A DNA stretch of 64,000 bases from Isosphaera sp. Its GTDB lineage: Bacteria; Planctomycetota; Phycisphaerae; Phycisphaerales; UBA1924. The number at the start of each line of letters is the position of its first letter. Positions within the stretch are counted from its first letter, which is position 1. Position numbers and translations under genes: made by a program. Shown here in pieces: positions 27,067 to 35,139 of this stretch. The notes under the pieces were generated by a model. That model worked only from the letters and a program-made list of their open reading frames with translations. It was not told the DNA's origin and ran no database searches. The stretch lies in NCBI GenBank assembly GCA_013822085.1, contig PNJV01000004.1:1-64000 (forward strand), in the 5' to 3' direction.

Positions 27067-28704
27067 TCAGCGGGGCCCCGCTCGGGCGGCAGCGCCCGCG
27101 GCAGAGACCACCTCGCCCAGGTCGATGCGGATCACGCCCCTGCCGCCCCAGGTGTAATAGTCCGCGTTCATCACGCCGGGCCCCACCGGCGTCAGGACGA
27201 CGTTGTGCCGGCCGTGCGTCCGGGCGTACTGCGTGTCGCCCTCGCCCGGGCCGGCAAAGTCGCGGTTGACGAGCTTCTGGGCGTGGAAGTGGTAGTGCGC
27301 CAGGGCGTGGGGGGCCAGGGCGAACATGTCGCTGGGGGCCACAAAGACGCGGTCGCCCTGGCGCGAGGCCGGGCGCGGCTCGAAGAGCGTGACAGCGAAG
27401 CCATCGGCGGCGGGGGTGGCAGCTGCGGTGGCGGCAGAGGCGCGGTCGGCGGGCCGGTCGGTCAGGTCCGCGGCCTCGACGACGCCGCCGTACTCGGTGG
27501 ATGTGTCCTTGGCGTCGCGCAGGGCCTGGGCCCAGAGCGCATCGGCCACGCCCGGGGCGTGGAGCGCCTCGTCGACCGCCAGCAGGCCCAGCGCATCGCC
27601 CCAGGACATCTGGCCCGCGAAGGACTCGAGGCGGTCCGGGGCCCGCGAGGCCACGCTGGCCTCGCCGCCGGTGCGCACGTGGGTCTGCCGGCCGCGCAGG
27701 CGCGTCTGGGCCTCGGCCAGCAGCTCCTGGCGGCTCATGCCCAGCCACGAGGGTCGCTGCTGCGCGGCCCAGCGGACGGCCTCCATGTCGCGCAGGCGCA
27801 GCCCGGCGCGCTGCTCGGGGCTCAGGCGGGCCAGCGGTGCGGTCACGGCCTGCCACCAGTCGCGGCGCTGGGCTGCGCTTGGGCCGGCGGCGATGGGGCC
27901 GTCGAAGGATCGCAGCTGGCGAAGCCAGTCCAGCTCCGAGACGGTCAGCGGGATGGTCCCCAGCTCAGTTGCGGCGGTGCGCACGTCGCGGACGAGCGGG
28001 TCGTTGCCGGCGGGGGCGTCGGCGCGGAGGTACTCCAGGCGGGCTGCGCCGTCGGGGTCCAGCCGGGCCAGGGCCTCCCAGGCCGCTGAGCGGGCCTGCT
28101 CTTGCCGCCGGTGCTCCTGCGGGTCGAGCCCCTCGGGCGTCGGGGTGCTGAAGATGCGAAAGAGCGTGCGCGTGACCGGCTGATCGGGGAAGAGCGCCGC
28201 CAGGGCCTTGTGCTCGGCGCGGTCGGTGTCGGCGACGGCCGGGCGGTGCCGGGCCAGCACCCGCGCGATCGGGCCGTCGAACTCCGCCCAGGCGCGCTCG
28301 GCGGCGATCGTGGCGACCCGGGCCGCCACCACGTCGTCGGGCTCGATGGGGAGCATCAGCCAGAGCATCCGGCGGGTGTCTGCCGAGCCGCCGTCTTGCT
28401 CGTCGGCCAGGAGGATCTCGATCCCGCGGATGCGGGCCGGCTGGGGGTTTGCGGTGTGCCAGACCTCGCGCTTGACGATCTCCCGTGCCGCGACACGGTC
28501 CGGGGCGCTGGCCAGGGCCTCGGCCCAGAGGTCATCGACGGCCTGGGCCCGCGCGGGGACGGGCAGCTTGGTGTCGCGGATGCGCGCCGCGGGGGGCTGG
28601 TCCAGGCTCGGGTGGCGGAAGCACCCGCCGAGCACGCCGCCGGCGGCGCCCACGAGCAACGCCGCGACCAAGCCGCCGACCCGCCTGCGAGCATCCGTGC
28701 GCAT
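27067..28704 (-). CDS. Predicted lipoprotein with a C-terminal His-rich putative metal site
   Basis: The 545-residue protein has a signal peptide ending in a lipobox with Cys28 (GVLGGC). Most of the chain is charged, Ala-rich and helical. The last 100 residues differ: they contain HYHFH (470-474), then AGPGEGD ending at Asp490, then a beta-rich NADYYTWGG...IRIDLG end. The HxH and a downstream Gly-x-Gly-x-x-Asp faintly recall JAMM/MPN metalloproteases, but the Ser is missing and I do not assign the family. It is operonic with the M48 protease. Function unknown. Confidence 0.75.
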   Translation of the reverse strand: MRTDARRRVGGLVAALLVGAAGGVLGGCFRHPSLDQPPAARIRDTKLPVPARAQAVDDLWAEALASAPDRVAAREIVKREVWHTANPQPARIRGIEILLADEQDGGSADTRRMLWLMLPIEPDDVVAARVATIAAERAWAEFDGPIARVLARHRPAVADTDRAEHKALAALFPDQPVTRTLFRIFSTPTPEGLDPQEHRRQEQARSAAWEALARLDPDGAARLEYLRADAPAGNDPLVRDVRTAATELGTIPLTVSELDWLRQLRSFDGPIAAGPSAAQRRDWWQAVTAPLARLSPEQRAGLRLRDMEAVRWAAQQRPSWLGMSRQELLAEAQTRLRGRQTHVRTGGEASVASRAPDRLESFAGQMSWGDALGLLAVDEALHAPGVADALWAQALRDAKDTSTEYGGVVEAADLTDRPADRASAATAAATPAADGFAVTLFEPRPASRQGDRVFVAPSDMFALAPHALAHYHFHAQKLVNRDFAGPGEGDTQYARTHGRHNVVLTPVGPGVMNADYYTWGGRGVIRIDLGEVVSAAGAAARAGPR

Positions 28705-28784
28705 GGCCGATGGTATCGCGTGGCCGCAATTGGAGCGGGCTGCGCCCGATATCGGCGGCCTCGCTACCATGGCCGGGAGCACTC

Positions 28785-29096
28785 ATGCCCGCCCGCGCCA
28801 ACACCAACACAGCCGCTGAGCCAGCCGGCCACGGCGCCTCGGGCCAGTCTGCTGCGCGGTCGCACGCTGCCACCCGCGAGCGCATCGGCACGATCATCAA
28901 CCTGATCCGCCCCGCGGTTCAGTCCGACGGCGGCGACGTGGAATTCGTTGAATTTACCCCCGGGGGGGTGGTCCGCATCCGCTTGCACGGTGCCTGCGTG
29001 GGCTGCCCCAGCAGCATCATCACGCTCAAGTCTGGCATTGAGCGCAACTTGCGCGACCACGTGCCGGAGGTCGTGCGCGTCGAGGCCGTCGAGTAG
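28785..29096 (+). CDS. NifU-like C-terminal domain protein (Fe-S scaffold type)
   Basis: The 103-residue protein has a disordered N-terminus of about 30 residues and a NifU C-terminal (Nfu) domain: LIRPAVQSDGGDVEFVEF, then the cluster-binding CVGC (Cys71 and Cys74) in GACVGCPSS. Such proteins carry or transfer Fe-S clusters. GGGAG precedes ATG 28785. It is divergent from the lipoprotein gene and upstream of csrA, which has its own promoter. Confidence 0.92.
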   Translation: MPARANTNTAAEPAGHGASGQSAARSHAATRERIGTIINLIRPAVQSDGGDVEFVEFTPGGVVRIRLHGACVGCPSSIITLKSGIERNLRDHVPEVVRVEAVE

Positions 29097-29198
29097 GGGC
29101 GGCAGGGGTTCGTCTTGCTGCACCGCTGAGGCCCGCGCGCCATCTCGTTCTCGGACCACGCGGCGAGGAGTTGTCCACGCCGGGCGCAACTTTGCGTT

Positions 29199-29207
29199 TG
29201 GTATACT
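29199..29207 (+). promoter_or_regulatory. Extended -10 promoter element for csrA
   Basis: TGG-TATACT is an extended -10 (TGn plus a five-of-six hexamer) embedded in TTTGGTATACT. No -35 is recognisable, as is common with extended -10 promoters. The csrA ATG is 71 bases downstream. An identical 11-mer occurs ahead of the Cys-rich lipoprotein gene on the other strand. Confidence 0.55.
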
Positions 29208-29277
29208 GTCAAGCCGGCCCCGGACCTCGTCAACGGTCGGCCGGCAACGCGGCGACCCCGCGGGACAGGAGGTCCAT

Positions 29278-29637
29278 ATGGGCATGCTCGTCATCACACG
29301 TCGGGAGGGCGAAGAGGTCGTCATCGGCGATCCGAGCAACCCGATCGGCGTGATCCGGATCGCGATGATCCGGGGGGACCGTGTCCGGATCGCCTTCGAT
29401 TTCCCGCGCTCGGTCAAGGTGTACCGGCGCGAGCTGCAACAGCAGATCGCCGACGACGCCGGCGCGCAGGCCCCGCTGATCGCCGGCCGGGTCGGCGGGC
29501 CCGACCTGCTGCCCGCTGGGTCTGGGCAGTCGCACGCGGGGCAGTCGCACGCGGGGCACGCCCTGAACGTCGAGCCGGGCGCCAGCGTGATCGTCTCGGG
29601 CCTCAAGCCGACCCACATGCCCGCCACGGGCGGGTGA
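29278..29637 (+). CDS. csrA: CsrA-type translational regulator with long C-terminal tail
   Basis: An RNA-binding global regulator that represses or activates translation at GGA motifs. The first 60 residues are a normal CsrA: MLVITRREGEEVVIGD, VIRIAMIRGDRVRIAFDFP with the RNA-binding Arg, and the helix YRRELQQQI. A further 55 or so residues, with a duplicated GQSHA, are unlike the usual 60-75 residue protein. AGGAGG lies five bases before ATG 29278. No fliW or flagellar gene is nearby. Confidence 0.92.
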   Translation: MGMLVITRREGEEVVIGDPSNPIGVIRIAMIRGDRVRIAFDFPRSVKVYRRELQQQIADDAGAQAPLIAGRVGGPDLLPAGSGQSHAGQSHAGHALNVEPGASVIVSGLKPTHMPATGG

Positions 29638-29739
29638 GCGCGGGCCGGGGGCGGGCGTCCAGCGGGCCGGGCGCGGGCCGGGTCAGACCCACGCGAAGAC
29701 ACGCGCGGCGTTCGAGTGCGCGGCCGGGGCCGGGCGTCC

Positions 29740-30801
29740 TCAGAGCTGCTGCAAGAAGCGCAGGTCGTTCTCGAAGAGCATCCGGATGTCGGGGATGCCG
29801 TACTTGCCCATGGCGATGCGCTCGATGCCAAAGCCGAAGGCGAATCCCGACCAGCGCTCGGGGTCGATGCCGCAGGCGCGCAGGACGCTGGGGTGGACCA
29901 TGCCGCAGCCGCCCAGCTCGATCCAGCGGGCGGGCTGGTCGGGGTTGAGGGCGATCATCATGTCCAGCTCCGCCGAGGGCTCGGTGAAGGGGAAGAAGGA
30001 GGGGCGCAGGCGGATCTGGGCCTCGGGCCCGAAGTAGGCGCGGGCGAAGGAGGCCAGGGTTCCCTTGAGGTCGGCCAGGCTCAGGGCCGTGTCGATCGCC
30101 AGGCCCTCGAGCTGATGGAACATGAACGAGTGGGTGGCGTCGACGGTGTCCGGGCGGTAGACGCGGCCGGGGGCGATGATCCTGATCGGCTCGGCCAGGC
30201 CGCCCAGGGCCGCCGGCGAGGCGGCGGCGCGGGCCACGGCGGCCTCCATGGTGCGGACCTGCACGGTGGAGGTCTGGCTGCGCAGCATGCGTGGGCGCAG
30301 CGTCAGGGCGGGGTCGTCGACGTAGAAGTTGTCCGCCGGGTCGCGCGCGGGGTGGTGCTCGGGGATGTTGAGCTTGACGAAGTTGTGCTCGTCGTCCTCC
30401 AGCTCCGGGCCGCGGGCGACGGAGAAGCCCATGCGTCCGAAGACCTCGGCCAGCTCCTCGATGACGCGCGAGAGGACGTGCCGGCGGCCGACCCCGCGCG
30501 ACCAGGCGATGCTTGGCTCGGTCACGTCGATGCGCGGCCCGGTCGGCGTCGCGGCGGCGTCGCCCAGCTGGGCCCGCCGGGCCTTGTACGCCTCCTCGAG
30601 CGCCGCTGAGAGGGCGTTGACGCGCTGGCCGTAGGCCGGGCGGGCCTCCTTGGGCACGTCCTTGGTGGCCCCGAGCGCGGCGCGGACCCGGCCCTTGGTG
30701 CCCAAGTAGGTGACGCGCCAGGCCTCCAGGGACGCCGCGTCGGTGGCGCTGCCCAGGTCGCTGCGGGCGGCGGCTTCCAGCTGGTCGAGCTGCTCGATCA
30801 T
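29740..30801 (-). CDS. pheS: Phenylalanine-tRNA ligase alpha subunit
   Basis: The class II catalytic subunit. Visible are an N-terminal coiled-coil region, motif 2 in PSFFPFTEPSAELD, GGCGMVHP, and motif 3 as GFGIERIAMGKYGIPDIR near the C-terminus. The length of 353 residues is normal. pheT is not adjacent downstream as it is in many bacteria: the next 100 bases and the following gene (csrA, opposite strand) show no beta subunit. Confidence 0.95.
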   Translation of the reverse strand: MIEQLDQLEAAARSDLGSATDAASLEAWRVTYLGTKGRVRAALGATKDVPKEARPAYGQRVNALSAALEEAYKARRAQLGDAAATPTGPRIDVTEPSIAWSRGVGRRHVLSRVIEELAEVFGRMGFSVARGPELEDDEHNFVKLNIPEHHPARDPADNFYVDDPALTLRPRMLRSQTSTVQVRTMEAAVARAAASPAALGGLAEPIRIIAPGRVYRPDTVDATHSFMFHQLEGLAIDTALSLADLKGTLASFARAYFGPEAQIRLRPSFFPFTEPSAELDMMIALNPDQPARWIELGGCGMVHPSVLRACGIDPERWSGFAFGFGIERIAMGKYGIPDIRMLFENDLRFLQQL

Positions 30802-30973
30802 TGGGCCCTGAGATTAGCCGCACGCGGCCCGGCGAGCGACGCGGCTGCGTGGGCACCCCGCCAGGGCAGCCACGAGCCCGTGGCAGCACGGCCGGGCGTT
30901 GGCGGGAGCACATCGCGGCGGCGGCGCAGCGTGGCGGGCGCACGGCCCCTTGGCGGTGGCACGGCCCTGCGCA

Positions 30974-31009
30974 AAGAAAAACCCCGCGACAACGGGCGTC
31001 GTCGCGGGG
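30974..31009 (-). terminator. Rho-independent terminator of the Cys-rich lipoprotein gene
   Basis: On the minus strand a perfect nine-base stem, CCCCGCGAC with GTCGCGGGG and a ten-base loop, is followed by TTTTTCTTT. It begins 40 bases after the lipoprotein stop codon. It is the only textbook intrinsic terminator I found in the window. Confidence 0.9.
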
Positions 31010-31048
31010 CGCGGTTCAGCACAGGTCGGCCTTCGGCTCGCTCAGGGT

Positions 31049-31408
31049 TCAGAGGCCCTTGGAGCAGTGACCGGCGTCGGCCGAGGTGGAGCAGCTGGCA
31101 GCCGGAGCCACGGACGCCTCGATGGTGATGGCGCCCTTGGTGGTCTTGTTGCCGCAGGAGCCGGCCTCGGACGAGCACCCCTCGTGGGCGGCTCCCTCGG
31201 TCTGGCAGGAGCCGTGGGTCTTCTCAGCGGCCTCGGCGTTGTGGCAGGCGTCGCCCTTGGAGCAGACCTCGCCCTCGGCGCAGGCGGCCTCGCCCGAGCA
31301 GCCGACCAGCGCGGCGTCGCTCTGCGTGACCGTCGTGCCAGCGCAGCCGGCCAGCAGGCCCAGACACGAGACCGAGACGAGTGTGGAGACGCGCAGCAGC
31401 TTGTTCAT
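31049..31408 (-). CDS. Small cysteine-rich lipoprotein
   Basis: The 119-residue precursor has a signal peptide (MNKLLRVS...) and a lipobox LLAGC with Cys22 as the lipid site. The mature part has nine further Cys in about 98 residues, spaced as in repeated CSKG/CHNAE/CSSE-type segments, and few hydrophobic residues. Such spacing suggests disulfides or metal binding at the envelope. I do not recognise a family. It has a GAGGAG ribosome-binding site, an extended -10 promoter and a strong terminator, and so looks like a well-expressed single gene. Confidence 0.8.
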   Translation of the reverse strand: MNKLLRVSTLVSVSCLGLLAGCAGTTVTQSDAALVGCSGEAACAEGEVCSKGDACHNAEAAEKTHGSCQTEGAAHEGCSSEAGSCGNKTTKGAITIEASVAPAASCSTSADAGHCSKGL

Positions 31409-31493
31409 GAATCGCTCCTCAATTGGGCGGTGGCGCACGGCCACGGCGTGCAGGCAGGCCCGCTGCTGGCACGTTGCCAGTGGTGGGCGGTGA

Positions 31494-31502
31494 AGTATAC
31501 CA
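31494..31502 (-). promoter_or_regulatory. Extended -10 promoter element for the Cys-rich lipoprotein gene
   Basis: On the minus strand TTTGGTATACT carries TGG followed by TATACT (31499-31494), identical over 11 bases to the csrA promoter. The ATG is 86 bases downstream. It lies between rplQ and the lipoprotein gene, so the lipoprotein gene need not depend on the ribosomal operon. Confidence 0.55.
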
Positions 31503-31593
31503 AATCTTCGGGGCGACGCTGCAGCGCGGGGCGGCGTCATCTTTGAGGCAGGTCTATGCGGCCGCTGATGCCACGCGGGGAACCGGCCCGGGC

Positions 31594-32259
31594 TTAGCCG
31601 GCGGGGTCGGCCGCGGGCGCTTCGGCGGCGGGGGCGTCGGGCGAGGCCTTGTTCTCGGCCTTGCGGAGCTTGGCGGCGTAGGCGGTGCGGCGGTCGGCGA
31701 TGCGGCGGCGGCGCGAGGGGTTGCCGCCGATCTCGGGGCCTTCCTCGTTGCCGACGAACTGGATCACGACCAGCTCGCCGCCGTCACCGACGCGGTGCCG
31801 GCCGAGCTTGATGATGCGGGTGTAGCCGCCGGCGCGGTCGGCAAAGCGCGGCGCGACGTTGGAGAAGATGTGCTTGACCAGCCGCGGGGCCTTGCGAAGC
31901 TCGCCGTAGCGGTTGCGTTCGACCTGGTCGGAGGAGGGGATGTCGAAGAAGCCCTTGGCGCGGCCGGCCAGGGCCTCGACGGCCTGCTTCTCCTGGTCGG
32001 TGGGCTTCTTGGGCAGGAAGAGCCACTCGAAGCCGCGGCGGTCGCCGCCGAGCGTGGCGATGACCTGCCTGCGGGCGTGGAGCGAGCCGCGCTTGGCCTT
32101 GGTGACGATCTTCTCGACGAAGGGCTGGAGGGCCTTGGCGCGGGGCAGGGTGGTGGTGATCTGCCCGTGCTCGAAGAGCGCCGCCGCCAGGTTGCGGATG
32201 GTGGCGGTGCGGTGCGCGGTGGTCCGCCCGAGTTTGTAGCCTGCCTTGCCGTGACGCAT
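31594..32259 (-). CDS. rplQ: 50S ribosomal protein L17, with insertion
   Basis: Starts MRHGKAGYKLGR, the L17 signature, and has RTATIRNLAAAL and the C-terminal GGYTRIIKLGRHRVGD. Between about residues 70 and 125 an insertion (GGDRRGFEWLF...) interrupts the fold compared with the 127-residue E. coli protein, and the last 40 residues are an Ala/Pro/Lys tail. Total 221 residues. It is the last gene of the alpha operon, as usual after rpoA. Confidence 0.95.
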   Translation of the reverse strand: MRHGKAGYKLGRTTAHRTATIRNLAAALFEHGQITTTLPRAKALQPFVEKIVTKAKRGSLHARRQVIATLGGDRRGFEWLFLPKKPTDQEKQAVEALAGRAKGFFDIPSSDQVERNRYGELRKAPRLVKHIFSNVAPRFADRAGGYTRIIKLGRHRVGDGGELVVIQFVGNEEGPEIGGNPSRRRRIADRRTAYAAKLRKAENKASPDAPAAEAPAADPAG

Positions 32260-32408
32260 GGATCAACTCCGACTGATCCGAACCGAACCGGTGACCAGAC
32301 GACGGGGGCCTGGCGCGGCGCCCGGTGCCGGGCCGTTGTGGCCGGCGGTCGGGCGCGAGCCAGGATGATAGGCACCGGCGAGCGCGCCGGCGCGGGGCCC
32401 GAGCCGGC

Positions 32409-33416
32409 TCAGCGCTTGGTGACGCTGATGCCGTCGGGGAGAGAGATGCCCAGGTCCAGGCCCATGTCCTGGAGCTTCTTCTTGACCTCGCGCAGGGAGG
32501 TGCGACCGAAGGAGCGGACCTTGAGCAGCTCCGAGTCGGTCTTGCTGGCCAGGTCGGCGATGGTGAATATCTGGGCCGATTCGAGGCAGTTGGAGGCCCG
32601 CACCGAGAGCTCCAGCTCGCTGATGGGCATGGAGAGCTTGCGGACCAGCTCCTCGTCGACGCTGGCGGCGGCGGCGGCCGCCTCGCTGACGCGCTCCGAG
32701 CCGATGTCGAAGTACTGGACGAACACGTTGAGGTGCTTGCGGACGATCTTGGCCGCCTCGACCAGGGCCAGGTCGGGGGTCAGGGTGCCGTTGGTCCAGA
32801 TCTCGATCGTGAGCTTGTCGTAGTTGGTCTTCTGGCCCACGCGGGTCTCTTCGACGGCGTAGCGGACGCGCTGCACGGGCGAGTAGTTGGCGTCCAGCGG
32901 GATGACGCCGATCTCCTGGTCCTCGGTGCTGCGGCTGAGGCGCTCGGCGGCGGGGACAAAGCCGCGGCCCTTCTCCACGCGCAGCTCCATCTCGAAATCG
33001 ATGGCGTCGGTGAGCGTGGCCAGCACCAGCTCCTTGTTGACGACGGTCACGGCCGGGTCGGCCTCGATCAGCTCGGCGGTGACCTCGCCCGGGCCGCGGG
33101 CGGCCAGGCGGAGGGTCTTGGGCTCGTCGCCCTCGAGCTTGACGATGAGCGACTTGGCGTTGAGCACGATGTCGGTCACGTCCTCGAGCACGCCGGGGAG
33201 CGTGGAGAACTCGTGCTGGACGCCCTTGAGCTTGACGCTGGTGAGCGAGGCGCCCTCCAGGGCCGAGAGCAGCGTGCGGCGGAGGGAGTTGCCGATGGTG
33301 GTGCCGAAGCCGCGCTCGAACGGTTCGATGGTGAACCGGCCGTACACGGAGGAACGGAACCGAGGATCGGCGGTGATCTTGCTGGGCAATTCCAGCCCGC
33401 GCCACTTGATGCGCAT
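32409..33416 (-). CDS. rpoA: DNA-directed RNA polymerase subunit alpha
   Basis: The 335-residue protein has the N-terminal dimerisation domain (EPFERGFGTTIGNSLRR) and, after a linker rich in Ala and Ser, the C-terminal domain ending in the helix-hairpin-helix RSFGRTSLREVKKKL that binds UP elements and activators. The order rpsK-rpoA-rplQ is kept, but rpsD is missing from its usual place before rpoA. Confidence 0.97.
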   Translation of the reverse strand: MRIKWRGLELPSKITADPRFRSSVYGRFTIEPFERGFGTTIGNSLRRTLLSALEGASLTSVKLKGVQHEFSTLPGVLEDVTDIVLNAKSLIVKLEGDEPKTLRLAARGPGEVTAELIEADPAVTVVNKELVLATLTDAIDFEMELRVEKGRGFVPAAERLSRSTEDQEIGVIPLDANYSPVQRVRYAVEETRVGQKTNYDKLTIEIWTNGTLTPDLALVEAAKIVRKHLNVFVQYFDIGSERVSEAAAAAASVDEELVRKLSMPISELELSVRASNCLESAQIFTIADLASKTDSELLKVRSFGRTSLREVKKKLQDMGLDLGISLPDGISVTKR

Positions 33417-33692
33417 GTGCGATGGACCCGTTCTCGGCGACGCCCGTGCGGGGTGGGGACAAGCCGACTCTCGCGTGTGCCCGCGCGCCGAGAGGCGGGC
33501 GACGCTGCTGTTCGGCGTGAAGCCGGCGGTGGGGCTGCGGCCCCGACGCCGATGGGTGGATCGATCAGGCCGGGCCGGCGACGCGTGGCGCGGGCGGCCG
33601 GTGCCGAGTGCGTAGTAGAAAGCGGGTGCCGGCGGGGCGGAGGAGGCCGCGGAGAGCTTGGAAGTGGCAGGGGGCCGGCGCTTTGACGCGGG
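33417..33692 (-). other. rpoA-rpsK spacer (position usually held by rpsD)
   Basis: This 276-bp spacer is too short for ribosomal protein S4 (about 200 residues), and I see no remnant of it in any frame. It holds a GGGGC-TGCG-GCCCC hairpin near 33535 and otherwise GC-rich sequence. S4 must be encoded elsewhere in the genome. Confidence 0.6.
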
Positions 33693-34070
33693 TCAGACGC
33701 GGCGGCGCTTGGTGGGGCGGCAGCCGTTGTGGGGCACCGGGGTGTGGTCCTCGATCGCGGTGACGCGCAGGCCGGAGGAGACAAGGCCGTTGATGGCCGA
33801 CTCGCGCCCGGCGCCGGCGCCCTTGATGCGGACCTCGATCTCGGAGACGCCGATCTTGCGTGCCTTGCCGCCGCAGGACTCGCCGGCGCGTGTGGCGGCG
33901 AACGGCGTGCTCTTGCGGGTGCCCTTGAAGCCGATGGAGCCCGCCGAATCCCAGCAGAGGGTCTCCCCGTTGGTATCGGTGATCGTCACCAGCGTGTTGT
34001 TCTGGCTGGCGCGGACGTGCGCGATGCCGCGGACGACGTTCTTGCGGACCTTCTTGACCTTCTTTGCCAT
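33693..34070 (-). CDS. rpsK: 30S ribosomal protein S11
   Basis: The 125-residue protein contains the S11 signature: [31 protein letters not shown] and the C-terminal [18 protein letters not shown], which lies near the platform of the small subunit. Its length matches the family. It follows rpsM by 80 bases in the alpha operon. Confidence 0.97.
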   Translation of the reverse strand: MAKKVKKVRKNVVRGIAHVRASQNNTLVTITDTNGETLCWDSAGSIGFKGTRKSTPFAATRAGESCGGKARKIGVSEIEVRIKGAGAGRESAINGLVSSGLRVTAIEDHTPVPHNGCRPTKRRRV

Positions 34071-34150
34071 AGCTCTGCCCAGTGTGGATCGTGCGGGACT
34101 CGGGGGCGGACGCGGCCGAGGCCGAGCCGACCCGCCGTGCCCGCCGAGCG

Positions 34151-34528
34151 TCAGCCCTTGACGCCCTTCTTGCCGGCGACGGTCTTGCGGCGGCCCTTGC
34201 GGGTGCGCGCGTTGGTGCGGGTGCGTTGGCCGCGGGCGGGGAGGCCCTTGCGGTGGCGTTCGCCGCGGTAGGAGCGGATGTCCTTGAGGCGCTGGATGTT
34301 CTGCGAGACCTGCCGACGCAGGGCGCCCTCGACGAGGTACCCGCCGTCGATGATCGCGTTGATCCGGGCGACCTGCTGCTCGTCCACCTCGCTCGAACGC
34401 AGGTCGGGGTTGACCTGGGCCTCGGCGAGGATGTCGGCGGCGAACTTCGGCCCGATGCCGTGGATGTACTGGAGCGCGAAGTAGATCTTCTTGCCCTCGG
34501 GGATGTCGATACCAGCTACACGCGGCAC
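34151..34528 (-). CDS. rpsM: 30S ribosomal protein S13
   Basis: Starts with GTG as (M)[14 protein letters not shown] and has the [12 protein letters not shown] helix-turn, the [27 protein letters not shown] tail in part, and a Lys-rich end that contacts tRNA and 16S rRNA. The length of 125 residues is normal. Confidence 0.97.
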   Translation of the reverse strand: MPRVAGIDIPEGKKIYFALQYIHGIGPKFAADILAEAQVNPDLRSSEVDEQQVARINAIIDGGYLVEGALRRQVSQNIQRLKDIRSYRGERHRKGLPARGQRTRTNARTRKGRRKTVAGKKGVKG

Positions 34529-34589
34529 GCTCGATCTCCTGCCTGGCTCCCGCGGCGACCGGCCCAGCGGGGGTCCAATGCGTTGCTGT

Positions 34590-34706
34590 TTAGCCCTGGG
34601 CCTGCTTGTGCTTGGGGTCTGCCTTGCAGATCACGCGGACCTTGCCGGCCCGACGGACGATCTGGCAGTCCTTGCACATACGCCTGACGCTCGCTCGAAC
34701 CTTCAC
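34590..34706 (-). CDS. rpmJ: 50S ribosomal protein L36 (zinc-binding form)
   Basis: A 38-residue reading frame on the minus strand from GTG 34706 encodes a protein starting [14 protein letters not shown] and ending in a Cys-x4-His pattern (ICKADPKH). The four zinc ligands (Cys11, Cys14, Cys27, His32) are intact. AAGGGG precedes the start. It sits between infA and rpsM, its conserved place. Confidence 0.96.
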   Translation of the reverse strand: MKVRASVRRMCKDCQIVRRAGKVRVICKADPKHKQAQG

Positions 34707-34840
34707 GGGTGGCCCCTTGCTCACGATCCGCACCGCTCCGGGCGCGGTCTCCAGTATAGCCCCCTCGACCGTCCGCGGCTAGCCGGGCACGGCGCCGGGG
34801 GCACACTCGCTGCGTTAGGTCACACAACCAAGCGCCCGGG

Positions 34841-35059
34841 TCAGTGCCGGAAGGTGATCCTGGCCTTGGTCAGGTCGTAGGGGCTCATCTCCACGGTGAC
34901 GCGATCGCCGGGGAGGATGCGGATGTAGTTCATGCGCATCTTGCCGGACACGTACCCCAGGACCGTGTGGTTGTTGGGCAGTCGCACCTTGAACATGGCG
35001 TTGGGGAGGGCCTCGACGACTTGGGCCTCCATGGTGAGCTTGTCTGAGTCTTTCGCCAT
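34841..35059 (-). CDS. infA: Translation initiation factor IF-1
   Basis: The 72-residue OB-fold protein, with [40 protein letters not shown] and [14 protein letters not shown], matches IF-1 closely in sequence and length. It helps IF-2 and IF-3 place the initiator tRNA. ATG 35059 is preceded by several longer in-frame starts that would only add unrelated sequence. adk and map, which often lie between secY and infA, are absent. Confidence 0.96.
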   Translation of the reverse strand: MAKDSDKLTMEAQVVEALPNAMFKVRLPNNHTVLGYVSGKMRMNYIRILPGDRVTVEMSPYDLTKARITFRH

Positions 35060-35139
35060 GCTGAAGGGATGCTCCGGTGAACGCGACGGGGTGGGGGTTG
35101 AGGCGGTGCGGGACGTGGGCGTGGGCGTGGGGTGAGAAC

